From: Streptomyces buecherae
GTDB taxonomy: Bacteria > Actinomycetota > Actinomycetes > Streptomycetales > Streptomycetaceae
DNA length: 64,000 nucleotides
Direction of reading: 5' to 3'
Assembly (NCBI RefSeq): GCF_014295035.1
Contig: NZ_CP060404.1
Location: forward strand, 310,001-374,000
Below the pieces are notes generated by a model, which was given only the letters and a program-made list of their open reading frames with translations, was not told where the DNA came from and searched no databases. Within the stretch, counting starts at the first letter, position 1; each line of letters begins with the position of its first letter. This document shows positions 18,235 through 26,953 of the stretch, piece by piece. The position numbers were made by a program, and so were the translations under genes.

Positions 18235-18577
18235 GCGGCGGCCCGGGCGGGGCCGGGCGTACGGCCCGGGCCGCTGGCGGTGAGAGCTCCGGGCCGCTTC
18301 CGGCTGAGAGCACGGTGTCCTCCCTGGCGCACCCGTCGACGGTCGCGCGCCCGCGCACGGCGGCGTCGGGCCGTCCGGCTCCCACCCGCGTCGGGCCGCG
18401 CCACTCCGCGCCGGGCGGCGGTCGGGCCGCCGCGTCGCCGGCCGGCGGCGCCGGACGCGCGAACGCCGGCCGGGCGTGCGCCACCCGGGTGACTGGCCGA
18501 TACTTTCTGGTTTGTCCCGGGGCGGGGAGGGGACGCGACTTCGGGGCCGCAGCACACCAGCGAAGGGCCGTGACGCC
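18235..18577 (+). promoter_or_regulatory. 343-bp region before the molybdenum hydroxylase operon
   Basis: No gene is seen. A 10-bp palindrome CACCCGGGTG at 18482-18491 is followed by an unusually A/T-rich patch, GATACTTTCTGG, in which TACTTT (18501-18506) fits the TANNNT form of a -10 box. No matching -35 is evident. The operon promoter is probably here. Confidence 0.35.
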
Positions 18578-19147
18578 ATGGCAACGATCTCGAAACCCAC
18601 CGTCCAGCACCGCCCGACCTCCTCGGAGGTCACCCTGCGGGTCAACGGGGTCAGCCACCGGCTGACCGTCGACCACCGCACCACCGTGCTCGACGCGCTG
18701 CGCGAGCACCTGGACCACACGGGCCCGAAGAAGGGTTGCGACCACGGCCAGTGCGGGGCGTGCACGGTGCTCGTCGGCGGTCGCCGCACCAACAGTTGTC
18801 TGCTGCTCGCCGTCGCGGCCGACGGCGAGGAGATCACCACCGTGGAGGGGCTGAGCGACGGCGAGCAGCCGCACCCCGTGCAGCGCGCGTTCCTCGACCA
18901 CGACGGGTTCCAGTGCGGCTACTGCACCCCGGGGCAGGTGTGCTCGGCCATCGGCATGCTCGCCGAGGCGGCCGACGGCCACCCCTCGCACGTCACGCCG
19001 CTGCCCGGAACCGGCTCCGGCGCGCCGCCGCCGGGCTCCCCGGTGCCGCTGACGCCGGCCGAGATCCGCGAGCGGATGAGCGGCAACCTGTGCCGCTGCG
19101 GCGCCTACCCGAACATCGTGGCCGCCATCGAGGAGGTGGCGCCGTGA
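18578..19147 (+). CDS. Molybdenum hydroxylase [2Fe-2S] subunit (PaoA-like)
   Basis: The protein is 189 residues. The N-terminal plant-type ferredoxin domain holds CDHGQCGACTVLVGG and a later NSC; the C-terminal helical domain holds DGFQCGYCTPGQV and MSGNLCRCGAYPNI. Together these give the eight cysteines for two [2Fe-2S] clusters of the xanthine oxidase family. No Tat signal is present, unlike E. coli PaoA, so the enzyme is probably cytoplasmic. ATG 18578 is used. The stop overlaps the next start (GTGA). It passes electrons from the Mo subunit to the FAD subunit. Confidence 0.9.
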   Translation: MATISKPTVQHRPTSSEVTLRVNGVSHRLTVDHRTTVLDALREHLDHTGPKKGCDHGQCGACTVLVGGRRTNSCLLLAVAADGEEITTVEGLSDGEQPHPVQRAFLDHDGFQCGYCTPGQVCSAIGMLAEAADGHPSHVTPLPGTGSGAPPPGSPVPLTPAEIRERMSGNLCRCGAYPNIVAAIEEVAP

Positions 19148-20148
19148 AGCCGTTCGGCTACGTGCGCGCCGACGACGTCGACACGGCGATCGCCACCGTG
19201 GCCACCGAGCCGGGCGCCCGCTTCCTGGGCGGCGGCACCAACCTGGTGGACCTGATGAAGCTGGGCGTGGAGCGGCCGGCACTCCTCGTGGACGTCAGCC
19301 GGCTGCCGCTGACCGGCATCGATCCGCTGCGTGACGGCCGCTGGCGGATCGGGGCCAACGTCCGCAACAGCGACCTCGCGGCGCACCCGGTGATCCGCTC
19401 CCGGTTCCCGGCGCTCTCGCAGGCGCTGTTGGCCGGCGCTTCGGGACAGTTGCGCAACGCCGCCACCACGGGCGGCAACCTGCTCCAGCGCACCCGCTGC
19501 CTGTACTTCCAGGACGTGAGCAAGCCGTGCAACAAGCGCTCCCCGGGCAGCGGCTGTCCCGCGCGCGAGGGCGTCCACCGGGACCTGGCGATCCTCGGCC
19601 ACTCCGAGCACTGCGTGGCCACCCACCCGTCCGACCTGGCGGTCGCGCTCGCCGCGCTCGACGCCAGCGTCGTGCTGCGCGGGCCGGACGGCGAGCGCCG
19701 GGTCGCGCTGACCGAGTTCCACCGGCTGCCGGCCGACCTGCCGGAGCGGGACACCGTCATCGCCCACGACGAGTTGCTGACGGCCGTCGAACTGCCCGCG
19801 CCGCCGCCGGGCCACTCGGCCTACCGCAAGGCCCGCGACCGCGCCTCGTACGCCTTCGCGCTGGCCTCCGTCGCCGCCGTGCTCGACGTGCGCGACGGCG
19901 AGGTGCGCGAGGCGCGGCTCGCCTTCGGGGGGCTTGCGGCCAAGCCGTGGCGGGCCAGGGTCGCCGAGCAGGCGTTGCGCGGGGCGCCGGCGACCGAGGG
20001 CTCCTTCCGCCGGGCCGCCGAGGCCGAGTTGGCCGCCGCCAGGCCGCTGCGCGACAACGGCTTCAAGGTGCCGCTCGCCCGGAACCTGGCCACCCAGGTC
20101 CTCACCTCGCTCGCCGACGCCCACCACCAGTCACCTTCGGCACGTTGA
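19144..20148 (+). CDS. Molybdenum hydroxylase FAD subunit with [4Fe-4S] loop (PaoB-like)
   Basis: The protein is 334 residues. The FAD-binding motif is FLGGGTNLVDLMKLGV (about 28-43) and ATTGGNLLQRTRC (about 107-119). The insert that follows, with CLYFQDVSKPCNKRSPGSGC and a downstream SEHCVATHPSD, carries the cysteines that hold the extra [4Fe-4S] cluster of PaoB/YagS-type subunits. This separates it from ordinary xanthine dehydrogenase FAD subunits and points to a periplasmic-aldehyde-oxidoreductase-like enzyme. GTG 19144 overlaps the previous stop, so translation is coupled. Confidence 0.9.
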   Translation: MKPFGYVRADDVDTAIATVATEPGARFLGGGTNLVDLMKLGVERPALLVDVSRLPLTGIDPLRDGRWRIGANVRNSDLAAHPVIRSRFPALSQALLAGASGQLRNAATTGGNLLQRTRCLYFQDVSKPCNKRSPGSGCPAREGVHRDLAILGHSEHCVATHPSDLAVALAALDASVVLRGPDGERRVALTEFHRLPADLPERDTVIAHDELLTAVELPAPPPGHSAYRKARDRASYAFALASVAAVLDVRDGEVREARLAFGGLAAKPWRARVAEQALRGAPATEGSFRRAAEAELAAARPLRDNGFKVPLARNLATQVLTSLADAHHQSPSAR

Positions 20149-20158
20149 GGAGCAGTCC

Positions 20159-22252
20159 ATGCGCCCACCCGAGACCGGGGCCCCGCTGCGTCGCCTCGAA
20201 GGCCAGCTCAAGGTCACCGGCAGCGCGCGGTACGCGGTCGAGTACGCCCTGCCGGAGACGGCGTACGCCTGGCCGGTGCCGGCGACCGTCGCGCGCGGCG
20301 AGGTGCGGGCCGTGCACGCCGCGGACGCGCTGGCCATGCCCGGCGCGCTCGCGGTGCTCAGCCACGAGAACGCGCCGCGTCTCGGCCCCGCCGACGACCC
20401 CATCCTCAGCGTTCTCCAGGACCCCCACGTGCCGCACCGCGGCTGGTACGTGGCGCTGGCCGTCGCCGAGACGCTGGAGGTGGCCCGCGCCATGGCAGCC
20501 GCCCTCCAGATCGACTACGCGGCCGACGCCCACGACACCGTCCTCACCAGCGGACATCCGAAGCTGTACGAGCCGGAGCAGGCCAACGGCGGGCATCCGG
20601 CGCGCCGCGAGAGCGGCGACTTCGACGGCGCGTACGCGGCCTCGGCGGTGCGCGTGGACGCCACGTACACCATGGAGGCCGAGCACAACCACCCGATGGA
20701 GCCGCACGCCAGCACGGCCCACTGGGTGGACGGCGGGCTGACGGTCTACGACTCGAACCAGGGCTCGACCAAGGTCAAGCAGGCTCTCGCGCCGCTGTTC
20801 GGGCTGCGCCCGGAGCAGGTGACGGTGGTCGCCGAGCACGTGGGCGGCGGCTTCGGGTCCAAGGGCACGCCGCGCCCGCAGGCGGTGTTGGCCGCGATGG
20901 CCGCCCGCCACGTGGGCCGCCCGGTCAGGCTGGCGCTGCCCCGCGCGCAACTGGCCGGCGTCGTCGGCCACCGGGCGCCGACCATCCAGCGGCTGCGGAT
21001 CGGCGCGGACCGCCAGGGCCGGATCGACGCGCTGGCGCACGAGATCCTCACCCACACCTCCACCGTCAAGGAGTTCGTGGAACAGGCCGCGACCCCCTCG
21101 CGCACGATGTACACCTCGCCCAACAGCCGTACCACGCACCACGTGGCGGCGCTCGACGTGCCGAGCCCGTCGTGGATGCGCGCGCCGGGCGAGGCGCCGG
21201 GGATGTACGCGTTGGAGTCGGCCATGGACGAGTTGGCGGTGGCGCTCGACATCGACCCCATCGAGCTGCGGGTACGCAACGATCCGGCCGTCGAGCCGGA
21301 CACCGGGAAGCCGTTCAGCAGCCGGCACCTGGTGGAGTGCCTGCGCGAGGGGGCGCGGCTCTTCGGCTGGGCGGACCGCGATCCGCGCCCCCGGAGCCGG
21401 CGCGAGGGGCGGCAGTTGATCGGCACGGGCGTCGCCTCCGCCACGTACCCGGTCCTGGTCTCGCCGTCGACCGCGGAGGCGTGCACCGAGCCCGGCGGCG
21501 GCTACCGGGTGCGGATCAACGCGACCGACATCGGCACCGGCGCCCGTACCGTGCTCGCCCAGGTCGCCGCGGACGCGCTGGGCGTGCCCGTGGACCACGT
21601 GCTGATCGACATCGGGTGCAGCGACCTGCCGGCGGCGCCGCTCGCGGGCGGCTCGTCGGGCACCGCCTCCTGGGGCTGGGCCGTGCACCGCGCCTGCCGG
21701 CGGCTGCGGGCGCTGGTCGAGGAGGCGGGCGGCGACGAGGTGCCCTCCACCACGCTGCGCGCCTTCGCCGACACCGCGGGCGAGGCGGACGCGGCCTCGG
21801 ACTACGCCCGGCACGCGTTCGGCGCGCACTTCGCCGAGGTCGCCGTCGACGCGGACACCGGCGAGACGCGGGTGCGCCGGCTGCTCGGCGTCTTCGCCGC
21901 CGGTCACATCCTCAACTCCCGTACGGGACGCAGCCAGTTCATCGGCGGGATGGTGATGGGCCTGGGCATGGCCCTTCTTGAGGGCAGCACCATGGACCCG
22001 GTCTTCGGCGACTTCGCGGAGCGCGACCTGGCCTCGTACCACGTGCCCAGTTGCGCCGACGTGCCCGCCGTCGAGGCGCACTGGATCGACGAGGACGACC
22101 GGCACCTCAACCCGATGGGCAGCAAGGGGATCGGCGAGATCGGCATCGTCGGCACGGCTGCGGCGATCGGCAACGCGCTGCACCACGCGACCGGGGTGCG
22201 GCTGCGGGAGCTGCCGATGACGCCGGACCGGGTGCTGGCACACCTGGGTTGA
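20159..22252 (+). CDS. Molybdenum hydroxylase large subunit (PaoC-like, Mo cofactor binding)
   Basis: The protein is 697 residues, the length of PaoC-type subunits. It starts with RRLEGQLKVTGSARYAVEY, has GGGFGSKGTPRPQAVLAAMAAR and SPSWMRAPGEAPGMYALESAMDELA, and ends with the active-site segment SKGIGEIGIVG, whose glutamate (about E660) is the catalytic base of the family. The likely reaction is oxidation of aldehydes, probably aromatic, to acids. Ribosome site TGAGGAG. No XdhC/PaoD-type maturation gene is nearby. A terminator-like hairpin follows. Confidence 0.9.
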   Translation: MRPPETGAPLRRLEGQLKVTGSARYAVEYALPETAYAWPVPATVARGEVRAVHAADALAMPGALAVLSHENAPRLGPADDPILSVLQDPHVPHRGWYVALAVAETLEVARAMAAALQIDYAADAHDTVLTSGHPKLYEPEQANGGHPARRESGDFDGAYAASAVRVDATYTMEAEHNHPMEPHASTAHWVDGGLTVYDSNQGSTKVKQALAPLFGLRPEQVTVVAEHVGGGFGSKGTPRPQAVLAAMAARHVGRPVRLALPRAQLAGVVGHRAPTIQRLRIGADRQGRIDALAHEILTHTSTVKEFVEQAATPSRTMYTSPNSRTTHHVAALDVPSPSWMRAPGEAPGMYALESAMDELAVALDIDPIELRVRNDPAVEPDTGKPFSSRHLVECLREGARLFGWADRDPRPRSRREGRQLIGTGVASATYPVLVSPSTAEACTEPGGGYRVRINATDIGTGARTVLAQVAADALGVPVDHVLIDIGCSDLPAAPLAGGSSGTASWGWAVHRACRRLRALVEEAGGDEVPSTTLRAFADTAGEADAASDYARHAFGAHFAEVAVDADTGETRVRRLLGVFAAGHILNSRTGRSQFIGGMVMGLGMALLEGSTMDPVFGDFAERDLASYHVPSCADVPAVEAHWIDEDDRHLNPMGSKGIGEIGIVGTAAAIGNALHHATGVRLRELPMTPDRVLAHLG

Positions 22253-22269
22253 GCCCGGGGCGTGGGCCG

Positions 22270-22294
22270 GGCCCGGCCGTCCACAGGCCGGGCC
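22270..22294 (+). terminator. Terminator after the molybdenum hydroxylase operon
   Basis: GGCCCGGCC and GGCCGGGCC form 9 perfect pairs with loop GTCCACA, 17 bp after the stop. Confidence 0.55.
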
Positions 22295-22359
22295 GCGGCC
22301 GGCCGCGCGCGGGTAGGGTGCGGGCGAACCGCCCCATGATCCGAAGGACGTGTTGTCCC

Positions 22360-22851
22360 GTGTCCGACCTCGCCACCACCGCCCCCGCCTTCGTCGAGAT
22401 GGCGCACCGCATCGTCTGGGCCTCCGTGGCCACCGTGGACGGCGCCGGCCGCCCGCGCAGCAGGGTGCTGCATCCGATCTGGACCTGGGAGGACGGCACG
22501 CTGACCGGCTGGGTCGGCACCAGCCCGACGCCCGTCAAGCGCGCCCACCTGGCGCACAGCCCGTACGCGTCGGTGAACTACTGGTCGCCCGACCAGGACA
22601 CCTGCGTCGCCGAGTGCGCGGCCGAGTGGGCCGACGACGTGGAAACCCGCACGCGGGTGTGGAACCTGCTCAAGTCGGCCCCGGCACCGCTGGGTTACGA
22701 CCCCGGTGGCATCGGCATCTCCGCCTGGCAGACGCCCGAGTCGCCCGGGTTCACGGCCCTCAAGCTGACCCCGTGGCGGCTGCGGGTGATGCCGGGGACG
22801 CTGATGCGGGGCGAGGGTGGCGAGATCCTGACCTGGCAGCGCGCGGACTAG
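22360..22851 (+). CDS. Pyridoxamine 5'-phosphate oxidase-like FMN-binding protein
   Basis: The 163-residue protein has a split-barrel flavin-binding fold pattern: HRIVWASVATVDGAGRPRSRVLHPIW, then SPTPVKRAHLAHSPYASVNYWSPDQDTC and ALKLTPWRLRVM at the end. Such small proteins bind FMN, F420 or heme; the cofactor cannot be decided from sequence. GTG 22360 is taken with GAAGGA upstream; an in-frame ATG at 22336 would add 8 residues. It stands between the hydroxylase operon and the convergent Zur-like gene. Confidence 0.72.
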   Translation: MSDLATTAPAFVEMAHRIVWASVATVDGAGRPRSRVLHPIWTWEDGTLTGWVGTSPTPVKRAHLAHSPYASVNYWSPDQDTCVAECAAEWADDVETRTRVWNLLKSAPAPLGYDPGGIGISAWQTPESPGFTALKLTPWRLRVMPGTLMRGEGGEILTWQRAD

Positions 22852-22923
22852 CTGTTTCGTCCGAATAGGCCGTGGACGGGTGCCTGAGCGCCCGGTCGCG
22901 GGCGCCCGGGCCGGGGCGTGGCC

Positions 22924-23361
22924 TCAACTCGCGGTCGTGCAGGTGGGGCACAGCCCGGTGAGTTCCAGGGTGTGTTCCACCGCCGAGAACCCGGTGCGCC
23001 CGGCCACGCCGTCCGCCCACTCCTCCACCACGTCGGCGTCGACCGGCTGGCTGTGGCCGCAGTGGCGGCAGAGCACGTAGTGCCGGTGCCCGGCGGCGGG
23101 GCGGTGGCGGTACCTGCGGCCCCCGGCCGCGTCGTGCACGACGTCCAGCAACCCGCCGCGAGCCAGGGCCTGCACGCTGCGGTAGACGGTGGTCAGCCCG
23201 ATGGACACGCCGTCGGCGACCAGTCGGGCGTGCAGTTCCTGGGCCGAAAGGAACCGTGCCGATGCGGCGATGGCCCGTAGCACGGCGGCCCGCTGCGGCG
23301 TGTGGCGCCCGGGCGCGACGCCGTCCGCTCGCGCCGCCCTCCTCGACCGTCCGCCGCTCAT
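22924..23361 (-). CDS. zur: Fur-family metal regulator, probably Zur
   Basis: The 145-residue protein has the Fur winged helix (RHTPQRAAVLRAI, FLSAQELHARL, VSIGLTTVYRSVQALARGG). It then has the metal-binding part HRHYVLCRHCGHSQPVDADVVEEWA and a C-terminal CPTC, giving the structural zinc Cys4 site. The sequence is closest in pattern to actinobacterial Zur rather than FurA or Nur. A Zur-box-like palindrome lies 84 bp upstream, suggesting autoregulation by zinc. It is convergent with the FMN protein gene. Confidence 0.78.
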   Translation of the reverse strand: MSGGRSRRAARADGVAPGRHTPQRAAVLRAIAASARFLSAQELHARLVADGVSIGLTTVYRSVQALARGGLLDVVHDAAGGRRYRHRPAAGHRHYVLCRHCGHSQPVDADVVEEWADGVAGRTGFSAVEHTLELTGLCPTCTTAS

Positions 23362-23686
23362 GGTCGCCCGCCCTCCGGTACGACGGCCACCGCGTCGCTC
23401 ACGTGGTCAACGCGGCCGAAGCCCCCAACTCGCCCCACGGTAGGTGGGAATGATTTCCAGGTCGAGGAGGAGTCGGGGCGCGGCACTCGGCCCTGGGGGC
23501 GCACAGGGGGCGCCGTCGGCGAGCCGTACCACGCGGCGATCGCCCCCTTTCATCGGCTTCGCCATGCTGGCGGGATGTCCCGTGCTGAGCACCGCCCCAC
23601 GTCCCTGGCCCTGGGCTGTGGGTAGACCGCGTGCGGGCTCGGCGTGCTGACGCGCTGCGCGGCGCGTACGGGGCCGCCCGCCGTCG
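23362..23686. other. 325-bp region upstream of the Zur-like gene
   Basis: The region lies between the thioesterase gene end and the Zur-like gene start, both minus strand. Apart from the Zur-box-like site at 23445-23459 I see no supported gene or structure; the small plus-strand frames here have no recognisable product. Confidence 0.5.
23445..23459. promoter_or_regulatory. Zur-box-like palindrome
   Basis: TGGGAATGATTTCCA matches the actinobacterial Zur box TGAAAATGATTTTCA at 12 of 15 positions, with perfect GGAA/TTCC arms around TGAT. It is the only such A/T-rich motif nearby and lies 84 bp before the Zur-like start. The consensus is from memory. Confidence 0.55.
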
Positions 23687-24454
23687 TCAGCGCGGTGGGG
23701 CCGGCAGCGCCGACGCGCCCAGCGCCGCGACCATCCGCTCCCCCTGCGGCCAGAGGAAGAAGTGGTCGCCGGGGAGCACCGTCAGGGAGAAGTCGCCGCT
23801 GGTGGCCGAGGCCCAGTCGGCGACCGCGTCCGGCGTGGCCTCCGGGTCCGCGTCGCCGGTGAACGCCTCGATGGGGCAGCTCACCCGGGCGTCGAGGTCC
23901 GGGGCGTAGGTGCCGACGATCTGGTAGTCGGCGCGGATCGCGGGCAGCAGCAGCTCGCGCATCTCCGGGTCGGCCAGGAGTTCCTCGTTGGTGCCGCCGA
24001 GTCGGCGCAGCTCGTCGGTGAACTCCCGCTCGCCCAGCCGGTAGGTGTCGGCGGGGTGCTGGTGGCGCGGGCCCGGCCGGCCGGAGACGTACAGCCGGCG
24101 CGAGCGCGGGCCGCGGCCCCGCTCCAGGCGCAGCGCCACCTCCCAGGCGACGGAGGCGCCCATGCTGTGCCCGAAGAGCACCAGGCGGCGTTCGCCGAGC
24201 AGCGGGGTGCGCAGGATCTCGGCGGTCAGCGCGTCGGCGAGCGCGGCCATCTCGACCAACGGCTCCTCCAGGAGGCGGTCCTGACGGCCCGGGTACTGCA
24301 CCGCGAGCAGTTCGAGCTCCGGCGGCAGCAGGCGCGCCCAGGGCGTGAAGAACCCGGCGTTGCCGCCCGCGTGCGGCAGGCACAGCACGGTCGTGGTGGC
24401 GGCGGGGCGGGGCGCTGGGCGGCGCAGCCACGGGGATTCGGGCGCGGTCGGCAC
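23687..24454 (-). CDS. Type II thioesterase, stand-alone
   Basis: With start GTG 24454 the product is 255 residues, the normal length of editing thioesterases of polyketide and nonribosomal peptide synthesis. It has LCLPHAGGNAGFFTPWA near the start, LFGHSMGASVAWEVAL (nucleophile Ser in GHSMG), and LPGDHFFLWP at the end (catalytic His). The start is supported by GGAG 6 nt upstream; the frame is open for 59 more codons without a better start. These enzymes remove misprimed acyl groups from carrier proteins. No synthase or carrier gene is in the window, so the partner must be elsewhere. Confidence 0.85.
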   Translation of the reverse strand: MPTAPESPWLRRPAPRPAATTTVLCLPHAGGNAGFFTPWARLLPPELELLAVQYPGRQDRLLEEPLVEMAALADALTAEILRTPLLGERRLVLFGHSMGASVAWEVALRLERGRGPRSRRLYVSGRPGPRHQHPADTYRLGEREFTDELRRLGGTNEELLADPEMRELLLPAIRADYQIVGTYAPDLDARVSCPIEAFTGDADPEATPDAVADWASATSGDFSLTVLPGDHFFLWPQGERMVAALGASALPAPPR

Positions 24455-24732
24455 GGTCGGCTCCGTACGGTCGTCGGTGACGCCGCCGGGTACGAGACGA
24501 CCGGCGGCCCTGCCCGGGCAGTCTCCCGCACGGCGGTGGGTGGCCCCGGCACGGGTCGGCGGTCGCCGCCGGAAACGCGTGGCAGGCGGGGGGTGGTGCG
24601 ATGGGCGGCGGTCGGGTTCGATGGCGGGCACGCCGCGCGGCTCGCCGAGCGCGACCGCGCGGGGTGCGTCAGGCAGACGGGACCGCCCGCCTGCCGGGCG
24701 CCGTCGCCACCCCCCGTACCGAAGGACCGCGT

Positions 24733-26028
24733 ATGAGATCCCTCCGCACCCGTCTGGGTTGGCTCGCCACCGCCGTGGCCGTCGTCGCGCCGTTGGCCAT
24801 CGCCGCCCCGGTGTCCGCCGCCGCCCCGGCGGCGGACACCGGCAGCACCCGCGCCGACGGGCCCACCGTCGAGGAACGGCGGCTCGACCTGCCGGTGCCG
24901 CGCGAGATCCTGCGGCGCGGCGGGTTCGACGACGTGGCGCCGCGCTTCGCCCGCGCGCTGGCGGGCGCGCGTTCGCCGGCCGCGGCCCAGCGGGTGGTGG
25001 CCCAGCACGGGCAGCGCCTGTGGGAGCGGGCGGTGGACCGGGCGCAGGGGCGCGGGCCCGCGGGCGGCGACCTCAGCCGGGACGACGACCGCCCGCTGTA
25101 CTGGGCACGCCTTGGCATGACGCGGGCCCTGACCGAGTGGCGGCCGGCCTTCCCGGTGTCCGACGCGCGACGGGCCGCGCTGCGGGCCCACCTGGAGCGC
25201 TCCTCGCGCGGGCAGGACACGCTGCGGCTGCCGGCGGGCAAGGGCGTCAAGCGGATCGTGGTGACCGGGTTCGACCCGTTCCAGCTCGACGCCGACCCCC
25301 GGCGCAGCAACCCGTCCGGCGCGGCGGCGCTGGCGCTGGACGGCACCACGATCCGCACCGCCTCGGGCCCCGCGCGGATCGAGACGGCCGTCTTCCCCGT
25401 GCGCTGGGACGAGTTCGCGTCCGGCGTGGTCGAACGCGCGCTGCTGCCGCACTTCAGGCCGGGCCCGCGCCAGGTGGACCTGTTCACCACCATCAGCCAG
25501 GGCCGCCCAGGACGCTTCGACGTGGAGCGCACCAACGGGGCCTGGCGCGGCGGCTACGGCGACAACGCGAACGTCTCCCGCACCGGCCTGGTGCCCATAC
25601 CCCCGGGTCTGCCGACGCCGACCGAGCAGCCGCAGTGGACGACGACCTCGCTGCCGTACGAGCGGATCGTCGAGGCCGGGACCGGCCCGTTCCCGGTGCG
25701 GGACAACACGGCCGTGACCGAGATCCCGGCCGGCGGCGACAAGCCGGTGGAGCGGCCCGACGGGCCGACGCCCGGCTCGGCGGCGCGCGCGGGCGGCGGC
25801 GGTGACTACCTGTCCAACGAGATCGCCTACCGGGCGACGCTGCTGCGCGACGCGGTCGGCCTCGACGCGCCGGGCGGCCACCTGCACACCCCGGTCCTGG
25901 CGTTCGGCCCGGGCAACACCGACCCGGCCACCGGCACCGTCACCGACCCGGAGTTCGTACGCGCCCGGCAGGCCATCACGGACCAGGTGCGCGCGGTGGT
26001 CACGGTGGCGGCGGGCACCGTGCGCTGA
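24733..26028 (+). CDS. Secreted pyroglutamyl-peptidase-like protein with Ser at the Cys position
   Basis: The 431-residue protein starts with a Sec signal (TRLGWLATAVAVVAPLAIAAP, cleavage near residue 30) and an alpha-helical region of about 130 residues. A peptidase C15-like domain follows from about residue 174: VTGFDPF (177-183), VERTNGA with E265, GDYLSNEIAYR and GGHLHTP. In cytosolic pyroglutamyl peptidase I these correspond to the N-terminal loop, the catalytic Glu, the catalytic Cys and the catalytic His. Here the Cys position is Ser361. The enzyme may therefore be inactive, or use Ser. Family members are about 215 residues and cytosolic, so the long secreted form is unusual. Ribosome site GAAGGA. 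Confidence 0.7.
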   Translation: MRSLRTRLGWLATAVAVVAPLAIAAPVSAAAPAADTGSTRADGPTVEERRLDLPVPREILRRGGFDDVAPRFARALAGARSPAAAQRVVAQHGQRLWERAVDRAQGRGPAGGDLSRDDDRPLYWARLGMTRALTEWRPAFPVSDARRAALRAHLERSSRGQDTLRLPAGKGVKRIVVTGFDPFQLDADPRRSNPSGAAALALDGTTIRTASGPARIETAVFPVRWDEFASGVVERALLPHFRPGPRQVDLFTTISQGRPGRFDVERTNGAWRGGYGDNANVSRTGLVPIPPGLPTPTEQPQWTTTSLPYERIVEAGTGPFPVRDNTAVTEIPAGGDKPVERPDGPTPGSAARAGGGGDYLSNEIAYRATLLRDAVGLDAPGGHLHTPVLAFGPGNTDPATGTVTDPEFVRARQAITDQVRAVVTVAAGTVR

Positions 26029-26040
26029 CCGCCGCGGACT

Positions 26041-26079
26041 TCTCCCCGGGGGCCCGGGCTGTCCGGGCCCCCGGGGAGA
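26041..26079. terminator. Strong bidirectional terminator
   Basis: Two perfect 17-bp arms (26041-26057 and 26063-26079, outer bases TCTCCCCGGG) close a 5-nt loop GCTGT, between convergent genes. Confidence 0.75.
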
Positions 26080-26082
26080 GGG

Positions 26083-26295
26083 TCACTTGCCGCCCGCCTC
26101 GGCGAGGGTGTGGGCGACCAGGGCGTTGGCGTGGCCGTGGCCCAGGCCGTGTTCGGTCTTGAGCCACGTCACGAGCTCCATGTGCTTGGTCAGCGGCGAG
26201 GCGTGGATGAGGTCCTTCCACTCGGCGATCGGGCGGCCGTACTTCTTCTCGATGGAGGGGAAGTAGCTCGCGGGGCCCTTCACGGGTGTGGCCAC
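26083..26295 (-). CDS. DUF4287-domain protein
   Basis: The 70-residue protein consists of one DUF4287 domain: GPASYFPSIEKKYGRPIAEW, then a helix and ELVTWLKTEHGLGHGHANALVAHTLAE. The C-terminal part resembles a helix-hairpin-helix-like turn. Function is unknown. It lies 39 bp downstream of the DHFR-like gene on the same strand and may be cotranscribed. Confidence 0.8.
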   Translation of the reverse strand: MATPVKGPASYFPSIEKKYGRPIAEWKDLIHASPLTKHMELVTWLKTEHGLGHGHANALVAHTLAEAGGK

Positions 26296-26334
26296 GGTGG
26301 TCTCCGTTGTGTGGGGTGGTGGGTGCTGGTGGGG

Positions 26335-26901
26335 TCAGGCGGCCTGGGCGGTGCGCGCGTGGCGCAGCAGGACCACCTGGGAGTCGAAGGTCGCGGTCTC
26401 GACCAGGGACAGGTCGACGCGCTGCTGGGGGGTGAAGACGGGCTTGCCGCCGCCGAGCAGGACGGGGTGGACGAAGATCTGGTACTCGTCGATCAGTTGG
26501 TGTTCGGTGAGGAAACCGGCCAGCGTGGAGCCCCCGAACAGCACCAGGTGCGCCCCGCCGTCCTTGCAGGCGGTCAACTCCTCGACGACATCGGTGCGGA
26601 TGACGCGGGTGTTCCAGTCGGCCTCGGTCAGCGTCGAGGAGACGACGACCTTGGACGCCTCGCGCCAGACGGGCGCGAACGCGAGGTCGTGCTCGTGGGT
26701 GGAGAACTCCTCGGCGCGGGGCCAGTATCCCGACATCATCTCCCACACCACGCGGCCGTACAGGAAGATGTCGGCGCTGTCGGTGAGGAACTGCGAGTAG
26801 GCGGACAGTTCGCGGTCCATACGGGGCCAGTCGAACTCCCCGTTCGGGCCCTCGATGAAGCCGTCCAGTGACTGGTGCACGAAGTGTGTGATCTTGCCCA
26901 T
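26335..26901 (-). CDS. Dihydrofolate reductase-family protein (RibD C-terminal type)
   Basis: The 188-residue protein starts MGKITHFVHQSLDGFIEGPNG and has LYGRVVWEMMSGYW, KVVVSSTL, LVLFGGSTLAGFL and EYQIFVHPVLLGGGKPVF. This is the pattern of the RibD C-terminal/DHFR-like fold, NADPH-dependent reductases of unknown substrate that are common in Streptomyces. It is divergent from a TetR gene and two matching palindromes lie between them, so it is probably that regulator's target. Confidence 0.85.
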   Translation of the reverse strand: MGKITHFVHQSLDGFIEGPNGEFDWPRMDRELSAYSQFLTDSADIFLYGRVVWEMMSGYWPRAEEFSTHEHDLAFAPVWREASKVVVSSTLTEADWNTRVIRTDVVEELTACKDGGAHLVLFGGSTLAGFLTEHQLIDEYQIFVHPVLLGGGKPVFTPQQRVDLSLVETATFDSQVVLLRHARTAQAA

Positions 26902-26953
26902 GCGTCCCGGGCCCCCTTGGCGACAGGCGTCCGGACGGCCGTCGACCGCCCGT

